From NCBI GenBank assembly GCA_030697175.1, contig JAUYQR010000011.1, forward strand, positions 124,001 through 188,000: a stretch of 64,000 bases of DNA. Direction: 5' to 3'. Made by a program: the position numbers and the translations under genes. A model generated the notes under the pieces. The model was not told the origin of the DNA, did not search any database, and saw only the letters and a list, made by a program, of their open reading frames with translations. This DNA is from Paracoccaceae bacterium (GTDB lineage Bacteria; Pseudomonadota; Alphaproteobacteria; Rhodobacterales; Rhodobacteraceae). This document shows positions 45,897 to 56,301 of this stretch, piece after piece (within the stretch, counting starts at the first letter, position 1; each line of letters begins with the position of its first letter).

Positions 45897-46055
45897 TCAC
45901 GGTTTTGGGCGGTCGTCCCATTCCTTGGTCAGGATGCGGTTCGCATCGCCGTCCGGGTCGTCGAACTGCTTGGTCTTCATCGCCCAGAAGAACGCCGCCA
46001 GCCCGACACCGCCCAAAAACAGCGACACCGGAATGAGGATGGCCAGAATTTCCAT
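45897..46055 (-). CDS. ccoS: Cbb3 oxidase maturation protein CcoS
   Basis: A 52-aa single-helix membrane protein, needed for cofactor insertion into cbb3 oxidase. The helix is ILIPVSLFLGGVGLAAFFW, followed by a cytoplasmic tail with the family pattern KTKQFDDPDGDANRIL. Its ATG overlaps the ccoI TAA by one base (TAATG), which fixes start and coupling. It is the last gene of ccoGHIS and is easily missed because of its size. Confidence 0.9.
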   Translation of the reverse strand: MEILAILIPVSLFLGGVGLAAFFWAMKTKQFDDPDGDANRILTKEWDDRPKP

Positions 46056-48241
46056 TACTTCAACCGCATCGCGTTCAGCGAAACCGAGATCGACGACAGC
46101 GACATCGCCAGCGCCGCCGCCAAAGGTGTTGCCGCCCCCATCAACGCCAACGGCACCGCGATCACGTTGTACCCGCCCGAGATGATGAAGTTCTCCACCA
46201 TCCGCCGCACCGCCTGACGGCTGATCCTGACCGCATCGGCAATCGGCGCCATGTCTTGCCCCAAAAGCACGATGTCCGACGCCACGCGCGCCGCATCCAG
46301 GGCCGAAGCCGGGCTGATCGACACATGCGCCGCCGCCAGCGCGCCGGTGTCATTCAGCCCGTCGCCAACCATCAGAACGCGGCGCCCCTCGGCCGAAAGC
46401 GCCGCCACCCGCGCCACCTTGTCCGCTGGCAGCACGCCCGCTGACCACTCCTCGATCCCCAGCCGCGCCGCGAGTTCGGCCACCGCTCCAACCGCATCGC
46501 CGGACAGAAGGATGATCCGCCGCCCATCCGCCCGCAGCGCCGCCACCGCCACCTCGGCCCCCGGACGCAGCGCATCGGCAAAGGTAAAGGCATGCACCGT
46601 GCCGCCAAGGCTCAGATACGTCGCCGTCACCGCCAGCGGCTCGGCCCCGCACCACTCAGCCCGGCCCAGACGCACGCGCTGGCCCTGCCACATGCCCTCG
46701 ATCCCATACCCCGGCACCTCGCGCACATCGCTGACCGCCGCGCGCACGCCAGCCACGCCAGCCAATGCCCGCGCCAGGGGATGCGACGACCCCGCCGCCA
46801 GCCCAGCGGCCACCGCCACCACGTCGGCAGGCAGCGCGCCAAGGTTCGTGACCTCGGGCGCGCCCATCGTCAGCGTCCCGGTCTTGTCGAACACCACGGT
46901 GTCCACCGCGGCCAACCGCTCCAGCGCCGTGCCGTTCTTGATCAAAAGCCCTTTGCGGAACAGCCGCCCGCTGGCCGACGTCACCACCGCCGGCACCGCC
47001 AGCCCCAGCGCACAGGGGCAGGTGATGATCAGCACCGCGGCCGAGATGTTGATCGCATAGCGCACATCCCCCCCCGTCGCCCACATCCAGTAGCCGAACG
47101 CACTGAACGACAGGATATGCACCAACGGCGAATACAGCTTCGCCGCCCGATCCGCCAAACTCGTGTAGCGCGTCTTGGCCCCTTCCGCGACCGCCACCAG
47201 ATCGGCCATCCGGTGCAGCGAACTGTCCTTGCCTGCCGCCGTCACCCGCAGCGTCAATGGCCCCGTCAGGTTCACCTCGCCCGCGCTGACCACGGTGCCG
47301 ACGCCGGCAAACACCGGCAGGCTTTCCCCGGTCAGAAGGCTGCGGTCCACCTCCGATGCGCCCAGTGTCACCACTCCATCGACCGGCATCCGCCCCCCCG
47401 GTCGCACCACGACGGTGTCCCCCGCCACCACCGCCGAAATCGCGCGCTCCACCTCGACGCCATCCACCATGACCCAGGCCCGAGGCACTTCCAGCGCCGC
47501 CAGCTCCTCCGCCGCCGACCGCGCCACCGCCCGTGTGCGGTGATCCAGATACCGGCCCAGCAGCAGAAAGAACGCCAACATCACCGCCGCGTCGAAATAG
47601 GCATGATGCCCCGACATCATCGTCTCGTAGACCGAGATCGACGACGCCAAAATCAGCGCCAGCGAGATCGGCACATCCATCCCCAGCCGCCCCGCGCGCA
47701 AAGACGCCCAGGCCGACTTGAAGAACGGCTGTCCGGCAAAGATCACCGTCGGCAGCGCTATCGCCGCCGAAATCCAGTGGAACATGTCGCGCGTCGCGGC
47801 CTCGGCCCCCGACCAGACTGCCACCGACAGCAGCATCACATTCATCATCGAAAAGAACGCGACGCCAAGCCGCATCAACAGATCGCGCCCCTGCCTGTCG
47901 GTCTCGGTCGTGCTCAACAGGCCAGGGTCAAGCTCATGCGCCTCCTGCCCCTCGGCCTTCAGCACCGCGATCAATCCCGCCGCCGTCACCTCGGGCGCGG
48001 CATCGACACTCACCCGCTTGCGCGTCAGGTTCACCCGCGCCGACCGCACCCCCGGCACAGCGCCAAGCGCGCCCTCCACCGTGGAAATGCAGGTCGCGCA
48101 ATGCGCCATCGGCAATGACAGCATGATCCGCGCCTCGGCCGGCGCAGCCATTGCCGCCAGCCGCTCGGCGCTTGGCACCACGGCGCAGGCCGGGCAGGCC
48201 GACAGCCGATTCGCCTCGTCGAGACTTTCCGCAAGCGCCAT
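46055..48241 (-). CDS. ccoI: Cbb3-type copper-translocating P1B-ATPase CcoI (FixI)
   Basis: Exports Cu+ from the cytoplasm for assembly of the CuB centre of cbb3 oxidase. The 728-aa protein has a Cys pair CPAC (16-19), an HMA domain with MAHCATC (Cys48, Cys51), eight predicted helices, the transmembrane CPC in ITCPCALGLAVPAVV, phosphorylation motif DKTGTLT, and the nucleotide-domain HPLARAL and GDGLNDTGAL. N-terminal His/Cys layout is typical of CcoI rather than CopA. Gap to ccoH is 4 nt. Confidence 0.95.
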   Translation of the reverse strand: MALAESLDEANRLSACPACAVVPSAERLAAMAAPAEARIMLSLPMAHCATCISTVEGALGAVPGVRSARVNLTRKRVSVDAAPEVTAAGLIAVLKAEGQEAHELDPGLLSTTETDRQGRDLLMRLGVAFFSMMNVMLLSVAVWSGAEAATRDMFHWISAAIALPTVIFAGQPFFKSAWASLRAGRLGMDVPISLALILASSISVYETMMSGHHAYFDAAVMLAFFLLLGRYLDHRTRAVARSAAEELAALEVPRAWVMVDGVEVERAISAVVAGDTVVVRPGGRMPVDGVVTLGASEVDRSLLTGESLPVFAGVGTVVSAGEVNLTGPLTLRVTAAGKDSSLHRMADLVAVAEGAKTRYTSLADRAAKLYSPLVHILSFSAFGYWMWATGGDVRYAINISAAVLIITCPCALGLAVPAVVTSASGRLFRKGLLIKNGTALERLAAVDTVVFDKTGTLTMGAPEVTNLGALPADVVAVAAGLAAGSSHPLARALAGVAGVRAAVSDVREVPGYGIEGMWQGQRVRLGRAEWCGAEPLAVTATYLSLGGTVHAFTFADALRPGAEVAVAALRADGRRIILLSGDAVGAVAELAARLGIEEWSAGVLPADKVARVAALSAEGRRVLMVGDGLNDTGALAAAHVSISPASALDAARVASDIVLLGQDMAPIADAVRISRQAVRRMVENFIISGGYNVIAVPLALMGAATPLAAALAMSLSSISVSLNAMRLK

Positions 48242-48245
48242 CGGC

Positions 48246-48698
48246 TCAGCCCTTCACATGCAGTTCCGACCGCTGCTCGAACAGCACTCCGTCCAGCGAC
48301 CGCGCCGTCACCTTGACCATCCACTTGCCGCGCGCCAGCGGAACCTCGGCCACATAGGCGTCGCCCAGCGCGGCAAACGCCGGCCAGACGTCATCCGAAG
48401 TCTCCGTGGTGCGCCCGATCAGCACCTGCAAGTCCGTCACCGGCATCGCCACCCCGTTGCGGTCATGAAATGCCAGCGTCATCCGCCCGCCCTCATACCC
48501 CGGCTTCATTTTCCAACCCAGCGCCTCCTGCGCCGCCTTGCGGTCGTTGAAGCCCTGGCTTGCGACATAGGAATTGTCGACCTCCAGCCCCGGAAACGTG
48601 CTGACAGCCTTGTAGGCCAACAGCAGGTTCACCGCGATGATCACCGTAAACGCCCCTACGGTGATCGCCAGTACATGCCGCCCGGTCAGCTCACTCAT
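48246..48698 (-). CDS. ccoH: Cbb3 oxidase assembly protein CcoH (FixH)
   Basis: A 150-aa protein with one N-terminal membrane anchor (HVLAITVGAFTVIIAVNLLLA) and a periplasmic FixH domain (YVASQGFNDRKAAQEALGW, MKPGYEGGRMTLAFHDRNG). It interacts with subunits during cbb3 assembly in known systems. The ATG at 48698 overlaps the end of ccoG by 8 nt, so translation is coupled; earlier in-frame ATGs lie inside ccoG. Confidence 0.93.
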   Translation of the reverse strand: MSELTGRHVLAITVGAFTVIIAVNLLLAYKAVSTFPGLEVDNSYVASQGFNDRKAAQEALGWKMKPGYEGGRMTLAFHDRNGVAMPVTDLQVLIGRTTETSDDVWPAFAALGDAYVAEVPLARGKWMVKVTARSLDGVLFEQRSELHVKG

Positions 48699-50118
48699 TG
48701 TCGTCTTCCTTGCCATTGAACACTGTATCATGGTGCACCCGGTTGGTGGTGCCCTGCTGTTCCACCCAGATCCGAACTTCGGTCCGGTCTTCCGTTGCCG
48801 CATCCGAACCCGCCGCCGCCGTCAGATATACGCGCTGGGTCATCGTCTCGTTGGCCGGCACGGTGACGGTCAGCCTTTCGGTGCCCTCGAGCGACAGCGT
48901 CACCAACTCATCCGACGTGACCGAAATGGTGAACTGCGAATCCGCCCCGCCCTTGTTGCGCAGGCGCAGTTCATAGGCGTTGCGGATGCTGCCGTCCGAC
49001 AGTGTCACAAAGGTCGGGTTCCTGACCGGCGTCACGTTCACGTCGATCGGGGATCGCATGAACAATGCCACGATCAGCCCGATGCCAACCCCGACCCACA
49101 GCACGGTATACATCACCGTGCGTGGCCGGAACACATGCGCCCAGACCGATTTCGCTGGCTCACCGGCGCGTTCGCGCACCTCGTCGGTCAGCGCCATATA
49201 GCCGATCAGGTCGCGCGGTTTGCCGATCTTGTCCATCACGTCGTTGCAGGCGTCGATGCACAGCCCGCAGGTGATGCAGGCCATCTGCTGCCCGTCACGA
49301 ATGTCGATCCCCATCGGGCAGACGTTGACGCACGCCATGCAATCGATGCAGTCGCCGTTGCCTTCCACGGTCTGCTTGCCGCGCGGCTCGCCCCGCCAGT
49401 CGCGGTAACCGATGGTCAGGGAATCCTCATCCAGCATCGCGGCCTGAATGCGCGGCCAGGGGCAGGCGTAGATGCAGATCTGTTCGCGCGCGAACCCGCC
49501 AAAGAAGAAGGTGGTGAACGTCAGGATCAGCATGGTGATGTAGGCCACCGGGTGCGCGTGGCCTGTCACCAGATCTCGCAACAACGTCGGCGCGTCGGTG
49601 AAATAGAAGATCCACGCCCCGCCTGTCGCCAGACCGATCACCAGCCAGATCCACCACTTGATGCCGTTCTTGACCAGCTTTTCCCAGTTCCAAGGCTGCC
49701 GGTGCAGGCGGATGCGAGCGTTTCGGTCGCCCTCGACCCAGCGCTCTACCAGGATGAACAGGTCGGTCCACACCGTCTGCGGGCAGGCATACCCGCACCA
49801 CACCCGCCCCGCTGCACTGGTGAACAGAAAAAGCCCCAGCCCCGCCATGATCAGAAGGCCCGCCACGAAGTAGAACTCGTGCGGCCAGATCTCGACCATG
49901 AAGAAGAAGAACCGCCGGTTGGCGATGTCCACCAGCACCGCCTGATCCGGCAGGTTCGGCCCCCGGTCCCAGCGCAGCCACGGCGTGACGTAATAGATGC
50001 CCAGCGTCACCGCCATGATCCACCACTTCAGCGTGCGGAACGCCCCCTTCACCCGGCGCGGGAACACAGGCTCGCGCGCGGCGTAAAGGCTCGGGGGGTC
50101 GGTATCGGGCAGGGTCAC
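48691..50118 (-). CDS. ccoG: Cbb3 oxidase accessory ferredoxin-like protein CcoG (RdxB/FixG)
   Basis: Membrane-bound iron-sulfur protein implicated in copper reduction during cbb3 assembly. It has five hydrophobic segments, an early VWCGYACPQTVW motif, a second Cys group ICIYACPWPR, and two [4Fe-4S] ferredoxin motifs, CIDCMACVNVCP and CITCGLCIDACN. The C-terminal periplasmic beta domain is of FixG type. I chose the GTG at 50118 (475 aa), 8 nt after CGGAG, over a GTG at 50148 that lies inside a 12-bp hairpin. Order ccoP-ccoG-ccoH-ccoI-ccoS is complete. Confidence 0.94.
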   Translation of the reverse strand: MTLPDTDPPSLYAAREPVFPRRVKGAFRTLKWWIMAVTLGIYYVTPWLRWDRGPNLPDQAVLVDIANRRFFFFMVEIWPHEFYFVAGLLIMAGLGLFLFTSAAGRVWCGYACPQTVWTDLFILVERWVEGDRNARIRLHRQPWNWEKLVKNGIKWWIWLVIGLATGGAWIFYFTDAPTLLRDLVTGHAHPVAYITMLILTFTTFFFGGFAREQICIYACPWPRIQAAMLDEDSLTIGYRDWRGEPRGKQTVEGNGDCIDCMACVNVCPMGIDIRDGQQMACITCGLCIDACNDVMDKIGKPRDLIGYMALTDEVRERAGEPAKSVWAHVFRPRTVMYTVLWVGVGIGLIVALFMRSPIDVNVTPVRNPTFVTLSDGSIRNAYELRLRNKGGADSQFTISVTSDELVTLSLEGTERLTVTVPANETMTQRVYLTAAAGSDAATEDRTEVRIWVEQQGTTNRVHHDTVFNGKEDDNE

Positions 50119-50145
50119 GGGAAGGCTCCGGGGGGTTTTCAGACG

Positions 50146-50173
50146 CACCGGGCGGCGCTGACGCCGCCCGGTG
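50146..50173 (-). terminator. Strong hairpin between ccoP and ccoG
   Basis: Perfect 12-bp GC stem CACCGGGCGGCG / CGCCGCCCGGTG with a CTGA loop, 23 nt after the ccoP stop. No T-run follows in the direction of transcription, so it may be a 3' stabiliser or attenuator that keeps ccoNOQP mRNA above ccoGHIS rather than a full terminator. Confidence 0.6.
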
Positions 50174-50196
50174 CCGCAACGATGATCGGGGCCAGC

Positions 50197-51075
50197 TTAC
50201 TCGCCGCCGCCCAGACTGTGGACATAGAAAGCAACGGCGCGGATCTCGTCCTCGCTCAGCCGTTCGTTCCAGTCCGGCATCACGCCGAAACGGGCCGTGC
50301 TCACCGATGCGATGATCTTCTCGCGCGATCCGCCATAAAGCCAGATCGCATCCGAAAGCATCGGCGCGCCCTGCACCCGGTCGCCCGACCCGTCCTCCAT
50401 GTGACAGGCCGCGCAGTTCTCGGCATAGATCGTGGCCCCGGCAGTCGCCGCCGCCGCGTCATGCTCCTGACCCGAGATCTTCAGCACATAGTCCGAGACC
50501 TGGCCGATCTGGGTTGCATCCAGCAGCTCGTCCACTCCGAAGGCGGGCATCTGCGAATAGCGCGCGTCCGGGTCGGTCGTGTTGCGGATGCCGTGGGTGA
50601 TGGTCAGATGAATATCCTCCATCGTGCCGCCCCACAGCCAGTCGTCGTCGATCAGGCTGGGATAGCCCTTGCCCTCGAACCCTTGCGCGCCGGACCCGTG
50701 GCATGTCGTGCAGTTCGTCTTGAACACGGCCGCCCCGGCGTTCGTGGCAAAACTTGCCAGCTCCGGTTTGTCCTTGATGGCGTTCAGGTCGGCGGCCACC
50801 AACTGCTGCTTGATGGCTGCGTTCGCCACGTCGAACCGCTCGATCTCGGCCGCCACATCGGCACGGGTCGAAGCTCCAATAACCCCCGGCGTCGCACCGC
50901 TGATCAGCGGCCATGCCGGATAGGCCACCGTATAGCCGATGCCCCAGACGATCGTCGCGTAGAACGTCCACACCCACCAGCGTGGCATCGGGTTGTTCAA
51001 CTCCTCGATGCCATCCCATTGGTGGCCGGTCGTCTCTACCTGCTTCGGCACCTTCTTCACTTGCTTGGCGCACAT
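50197..51075 (-). CDS. ccoP: Cbb3 oxidase diheme cytochrome c subunit CcoP
   Basis: A 292-aa membrane-anchored diheme cytochrome passing electrons to CcoN. One helix lies at 33-58 (WWVWTFYATIVWGIGYTV). Heme sites are CTTCH (Cys122-His126) and CAACH (Cys221-His225), with Met ligands available in SQMPAF and GVMPDW. AAGGAGG inside the end of ccoQ precedes the ATG. The N-terminal NNPMPRWW pattern is characteristic of CcoP. Confidence 0.97.
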   Translation of the reverse strand: MCAKQVKKVPKQVETTGHQWDGIEELNNPMPRWWVWTFYATIVWGIGYTVAYPAWPLISGATPGVIGASTRADVAAEIERFDVANAAIKQQLVAADLNAIKDKPELASFATNAGAAVFKTNCTTCHGSGAQGFEGKGYPSLIDDDWLWGGTMEDIHLTITHGIRNTTDPDARYSQMPAFGVDELLDATQIGQVSDYVLKISGQEHDAAAATAGATIYAENCAACHMEDGSGDRVQGAPMLSDAIWLYGGSREKIIASVSTARFGVMPDWNERLSEDEIRAVAFYVHSLGGGE

Positions 51076-51078
51076 GGT

Positions 51079-51276
51079 TTACGCCTCCTTCGAGTTAGGC
51101 GAGGGGTTGGCTTCCGCAGGACGGTCGTCGTTGCGGAAGATCGAATTGGCCACGTCCTCGTGGGCTTTGCGACTGCCGGGGCGGAAAGCCCAGAGACACA
51201 AGCCAAGAAACCCCAGCGTCATCGCCAGAAGGAACCAGCTGTCCGCCAGATGGCGCAGGAAGGAATAGGTTTCCAT
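51079..51276 (-). CDS. ccoQ: Cbb3 oxidase small subunit CcoQ
   Basis: A 65-aa single-helix subunit (WFLLAMTLGFLGLCLWAFRPG) with a charged tail, as in Rhodobacter CcoQ, which in that genus stabilises the complex and passes an oxygen-related signal to the regulator pathway. Start ATG 51276 gives METYSFLRHLAD. It lies 10 nt after ccoO and 3 nt before ccoP. Confidence 0.93.
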   Translation of the reverse strand: METYSFLRHLADSWFLLAMTLGFLGLCLWAFRPGSRKAHEDVANSIFRNDDRPAEANPSPNSKEA

Positions 51277-51286
51277 CGTTGCCCCC

Positions 51287-52030
51287 TTACCGGTTCGCCA
51301 CGGGCGTGAAGGTCGAAAAATCGACCATCGTGCCAAGCACCTGGATATAGGCGATCAGCGCGTCCATCTCGGTCAGCTCCGGCCTGCCGTCAAAGTTGCG
51401 CACGTTGATCGGCGTCCCGAAGGCCGCGTCGCCATACCGCTCTTCCAGCCCGCTGGAATCCCCGTTCGGGTCGACCTGCGCCTTGAAGTCCATAACCGCG
51501 TTTTCCAGCATCGCATCGGTGTAGGGCACGCCCACCATCGCGTTCGTGGCCATCGTATCCTTGATGTACTTCCCGTCGATCACCCGGTTCGCAAGGAACC
51601 CGTAGGGCGGCATCACCGATTCCGGCACCACTGCCTTGGCATAGGTAAAGTGGTCGACATGCCATTCATCCGAATAGCGCCCGCCCACCCGTGCCAGATC
51701 CGGCCCGGTGCGCTTGGACCCCCACTGGAACGGATGGTCATACATCGATTCCGCCGCGAGGCTGTAATGCCCATACCGCTCCACCTCGTCGCGCATCGGG
51801 CGGATCATCTGGCTGTGGCAGCCATAGCAGCCCTCGCGGATGTAGATGTCGCGCCCGGCCAGTTCCAGGGGAGTGTAGGGGCGCATCCCCTCCACCTTCT
51901 CGATCGTGTTCTCAAGGTAGAAAAGCGGCACGATCTGCACGATCCCCCCGATGGTGACGACCAGAAGGCTCAGCACCATCAGAAGCGTCGCGTGGGTTTC
52001 GATTGCCTTGTGCTTGTCAAGAAAAGCCAT
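51287..52030 (-). CDS. ccoO: Cbb3 oxidase monoheme cytochrome c subunit CcoO
   Basis: A 247-aa membrane-anchored cytochrome c. The N-terminal anchor is [20 protein letters not shown]. The heme-binding motif is CYGCH in [15 protein letters not shown]. Further family parts are [20 protein letters not shown] and [12 protein letters not shown]. It follows ccoN by 11 nt. The start at ATG 52030 begins right before the anchor. Confidence 0.97.
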   Translation of the reverse strand: MAFLDKHKAIETHATLLMVLSLLVVTIGGIVQIVPLFYLENTIEKVEGMRPYTPLELAGRDIYIREGCYGCHSQMIRPMRDEVERYGHYSLAAESMYDHPFQWGSKRTGPDLARVGGRYSDEWHVDHFTYAKAVVPESVMPPYGFLANRVIDGKYIKDTMATNAMVGVPYTDAMLENAVMDFKAQVDPNGDSSGLEERYGDAAFGTPINVRNFDGRPELTEMDALIAYIQVLGTMVDFSTFTPVANR

Positions 52031-52041
52031 TGTCCGTCCCC

Positions 52042-53640
<1,599 letters not shown>

Positions 53641-53745
53641 CTTTCGTGTCCCTTCGTGCAGTCCGCGCCCCGCTCGGGTCTGAAAGACAGACCTCGGCCA
53701 AACGTCCTAATGGATGACTTCTGCGCTGCGGCGGGAATCGTCACC

Positions 53746-53759
53746 TTGATCTGCATCAA
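53746..53759. promoter_or_regulatory. FNR box, ccoN-proximal
   Basis: TTGAT-CTGC-ATCAA is the full FNR consensus. It is in the 209-nt divergent gap between ccoN and the stress-protein gene, centred 112 nt from the ccoN start. A class II arrangement (centre at -41.5) would place the ccoN transcript start near 53711. Confidence 0.85.
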
Positions 53760-53777
53760 CTGCCGGGTGCGACGAAA

Positions 53778-53791
53778 TTGACCTTTATCAA
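53778..53791. promoter_or_regulatory. FNR box, universal-stress-protein-proximal
   Basis: TTGA-CCTTTA-TCAA matches the FNR half-site pattern. Its centre (53784.5) lies 29.5 nt before a CTAACC hexamer (53814-53819), the same geometry as at hemN. If the hexamer is the -10 element, transcription starts near 53826 and the box is at -41.5, the class II activating position. Confidence 0.8.
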
Positions 53792-53849
53792 GGCCGACCC
53801 TCGGAAATGCACGCTAACCTGCACCCAGAACCCCAAAGGAGCCGGAATC

Positions 53850-54695
53850 ATGGCCTACAAATCGCTACTGACCGTTGCCACCTCACCTGACCGGCTTGAT
53901 GCCTCGGTCACCGCCGCTGCGGCCCTCGCGATCCGCAATGACGCGCACCTTGATGCCCTGGCGCTTGGGGTCGACCGCACGCAGGTCGGATACTCCTATG
54001 TCGGCTCAGGGGCCGTCATCATGGCCGCCGCGATGGACCGCGCCGAAGAAGATGCCCGCGCCACCGAAAAGGGCTTGAACGCCGCCCTCGCTGCCCAGCC
54101 GTTCGGCCTGCGCGTTGCGGTCGAGACTGCCGTTTGCCAGCTTGGCGCCCTGACCGATGTCGTCGCCAGCCGCGCGCGCTATGCCGATCTCGTCGTCCTG
54201 CCCCGCCCCTACGGCAAGGGCAACGGCGTCGAAGCCGAGGCAGTGGTCGAGGCCGCGCTGTTCAACGGCATGGCCCCTGTGCTGATCGTGCCCGACAAGG
54301 GCATGGCCAACTCCGATCCGCGCCGCATCGTGCTTGCCTGGAACCAAAGCCGCGAGGCGCTGGTCGCCACCCGCCGTGCGATGCCGTTCCTGAAACGCGC
54401 CGACAGCGTGTCGATCGTGGTGATCGACCCGCCCGCCCACGGCCCTGAACGCTCCGATCCCGGCGGCCTGTTGTGCCAGTTCCTCGTGCGCCACGGTGTC
54501 CACGCCGAGGTGACGGTGCTGGCCAAGACCATGCCCCGCGTGTCCGACGTGCTGACCCGCCACCTGCGGGATGTCGATGCCGAGCTTCTGGTGATGGGCG
54601 CCTATGGCCACTCCCGCCTGCGCGAGGCGATCCTCGGCGGCGCCACCCGCGACCTGCTCGAGGCGGCCGAAGTGCCGGTATTCCTCGCACACTGA
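53850..54695 (+). CDS. Universal stress protein (UspA family, tandem domain)
   Basis: A 281-aa cytoplasmic stress protein, likely two Usp-like halves. The C-terminal half has the ATP-type motif VMGAYGHSRLREAILGGATRDLL. The N-terminal half is more divergent (YKSLLTVATSPDRLDASV). AAAGGA precedes the ATG by 9 nt. It is divergent from ccoN with its own FNR box and candidate -10, so it is probably induced by low oxygen with the cbb3 operon; Usp genes near ccoN are common in this group. Exact function is unknown. Confidence 0.88.
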   Translation: MAYKSLLTVATSPDRLDASVTAAAALAIRNDAHLDALALGVDRTQVGYSYVGSGAVIMAAAMDRAEEDARATEKGLNAALAAQPFGLRVAVETAVCQLGALTDVVASRARYADLVVLPRPYGKGNGVEAEAVVEAALFNGMAPVLIVPDKGMANSDPRRIVLAWNQSREALVATRRAMPFLKRADSVSIVVIDPPAHGPERSDPGGLLCQFLVRHGVHAEVTVLAKTMPRVSDVLTRHLRDVDAELLVMGAYGHSRLREAILGGATRDLLEAAEVPVFLAH

Positions 54696-54704
54696 ACCGG
54701 TCAG

Positions 54705-54723
54705 GGGCGGCACGAAGCCGCCC
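54705..54723. terminator. Hairpin between convergent stress-protein and regulator genes
   Basis: Stem GGGCGGC / GCCGCCC (7 bp) with an ACGAA loop, in the 28-nt gap between convergent stops. A short TTA follows on the right. Candidate bidirectional terminator. Confidence 0.55.
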
Positions 54724-56232
54724 TTACCCGCCGCGCCACGCCTTCAGCGCCGCCGTTATCATCGCGTGAAACCGCGCACGGTCGTGATCGTGTTCCAGCG
54801 CGATCAACTGGTCCGCATTGGCCAGCGGGTTCCAGTCCGGGTCCATCGCAAAGGCCCGCGCCAGTGACGCGGCCGCACCCGCCGCGTCACCGCACATCAC
54901 CTGGCAACAGGCCAGCATCGTCAGCCGCTGCACCGAATCATTCGGGAATAGCTGGCATCGCGCCCGGGCCTCGGCATATCGCCCGGCCATGATCAGCGCG
55001 AGTGACAGGTTCCGATGATACCACGGCGGATGCAGCGGGTTGATCTGCACCCCGCGGGTCATCAGCGCCACCCCCTCGTCGGGGTTGCCGCGCGCGGTCA
55101 CGACATGTCCCAGCGCCATCAACAGGTCGGCGTCGCTGGGGTTCAGCTCCAGACCCCGGCGCATGTCCAGCTCGGCCGCCTGAAACTGTCCACTGTAAAG
55201 CCGCACGGTTCCCGTCATCCAGTAACAGCGCGAGTCCCCCGGTGACAGCCGCAGCGCATGTTCCGCCCGGGTCAACGCCCGCGCCTTTACCGCCTCGGGT
55301 GCGGCAACGTAGCCACCGATGATCAGCTCTGCCAACGCAAGATAGCTGTGCGCCAGCGCAAAGCCCGGGTCCAGCGCCACCGCCGCCGCCAGATGCGCGC
55401 GGCCCGCCTCGTTCACCCCCGGCCCATAGCTGCGCAATGCCGCCACCCCGGCCAAGAAATGACCAAACGCATCCAGATTGCCCGTCGCCGAAGGCGCTGC
55501 GCGCAGCCCGATCCGCTTTTCCACATCATGCATCAGCCGCGACACCACATGGTGCGGCGCGTCCTCCTGCATCAACCGCATGGCTGACCGTCCCAGCGCA
55601 TAGCTCTGCCCCCAGACCTGCCGCCCGCCCTCGGCCGACATCATCGAAAGCGACAGCTCCGCCACGTCGCCCAGGCGGCGCAGGCTCCCCTCGACCACAT
55701 AATCCGCCCCCAGCCGCGCCGCGACCTCCGCCACCGGCACGACGCCCGGGTTGAACTGAAAGGCGGAATGGCGCGCCACCACCGTCACCAGGCCATAGCG
55801 CGCCAGCCCATGCGTCAACTCCTCGGCCAGACCCAGCGCAAGCGCCCGGTCCCCTGCCTGATCCGAGCGCGCCTCGAACGGCAACACCGCCACCCGTGGC
55901 CCGTGAGTGCCACCCTCCGCCACCACCGGCGGCGCTTCTGCCTGAAACAGATACCCGCGCCGCGCCACTGTCTGCACCTGGCCCGCGTCACCGCCCAGCA
56001 CCCGGCGCAAATCCCGCACCACCTGCGTCAGGCTGTCCTCGGTCACCACAAGCCCCGGCCACAACGCGGCCATCAGCTCGTCCTTGCCCAGAACACGCCC
56101 GGCATTGGCAACCAGAAAACACAACAGCGCATAGGTCTTGGCCCGGATATGCACCGGCTGGCCATCGCGCAGCAAAAGCCCACGCCCCGGCGCAAGCCGG
56201 CACGCGCCGATCCTGACCACCCCGTCGTCCAC
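54724..56232 (-). CDS. CadC-like winged-helix regulator with TPR-rich C-terminus
   Basis: A 502-aa soluble transcription factor. Residues 1-95 are an OmpR/CadC-type wHTH (RAKTYALLCFLVANAGRVLGK, LRRVLGGDAGQVQTVARRGYLF). Residues 110-230 are a TolB-like alpha/beta domain (RVAVLPFEARSDQAGDRALA, ADYVVEGSLRRLGDVAELSL), common in adenylate-cyclase-associated regulators. The remainder holds five or six TPR repeats (for example AELDMRRGLELNPSDADLLM). No membrane helix is seen, unlike CadC itself. Signal and targets are unknown. Confidence 0.85.
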   Translation of the reverse strand: MDDGVVRIGACRLAPGRGLLLRDGQPVHIRAKTYALLCFLVANAGRVLGKDELMAALWPGLVVTEDSLTQVVRDLRRVLGGDAGQVQTVARRGYLFQAEAPPVVAEGGTHGPRVAVLPFEARSDQAGDRALALGLAEELTHGLARYGLVTVVARHSAFQFNPGVVPVAEVAARLGADYVVEGSLRRLGDVAELSLSMMSAEGGRQVWGQSYALGRSAMRLMQEDAPHHVVSRLMHDVEKRIGLRAAPSATGNLDAFGHFLAGVAALRSYGPGVNEAGRAHLAAAVALDPGFALAHSYLALAELIIGGYVAAPEAVKARALTRAEHALRLSPGDSRCYWMTGTVRLYSGQFQAAELDMRRGLELNPSDADLLMALGHVVTARGNPDEGVALMTRGVQINPLHPPWYHRNLSLALIMAGRYAEARARCQLFPNDSVQRLTMLACCQVMCGDAAGAAASLARAFAMDPDWNPLANADQLIALEHDHDRARFHAMITAALKAWRGG

Positions 56233-56301
56233 CCTCGCGACCCTCGCTTGCGTGCACTCAGCCAGCCACCGGCAAAGGCTGCGGGACGAGGGGCCGGTCT
56301 G

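Noticed and set aside
50146-50148. GTG at 50148 as the ccoG start
   Set aside because: It is part of the 12-bp hairpin and has no ribosome site; the GTG at 50118 follows CGGAG at a normal distance.
48637-51309. Plus-strand open frame of 890 codons opposite ccoG-ccoP
   Set aside because: It runs antisense through ccoH, ccoG, ccoP and ccoQ, all of which have diagnostic motifs on the minus strand.
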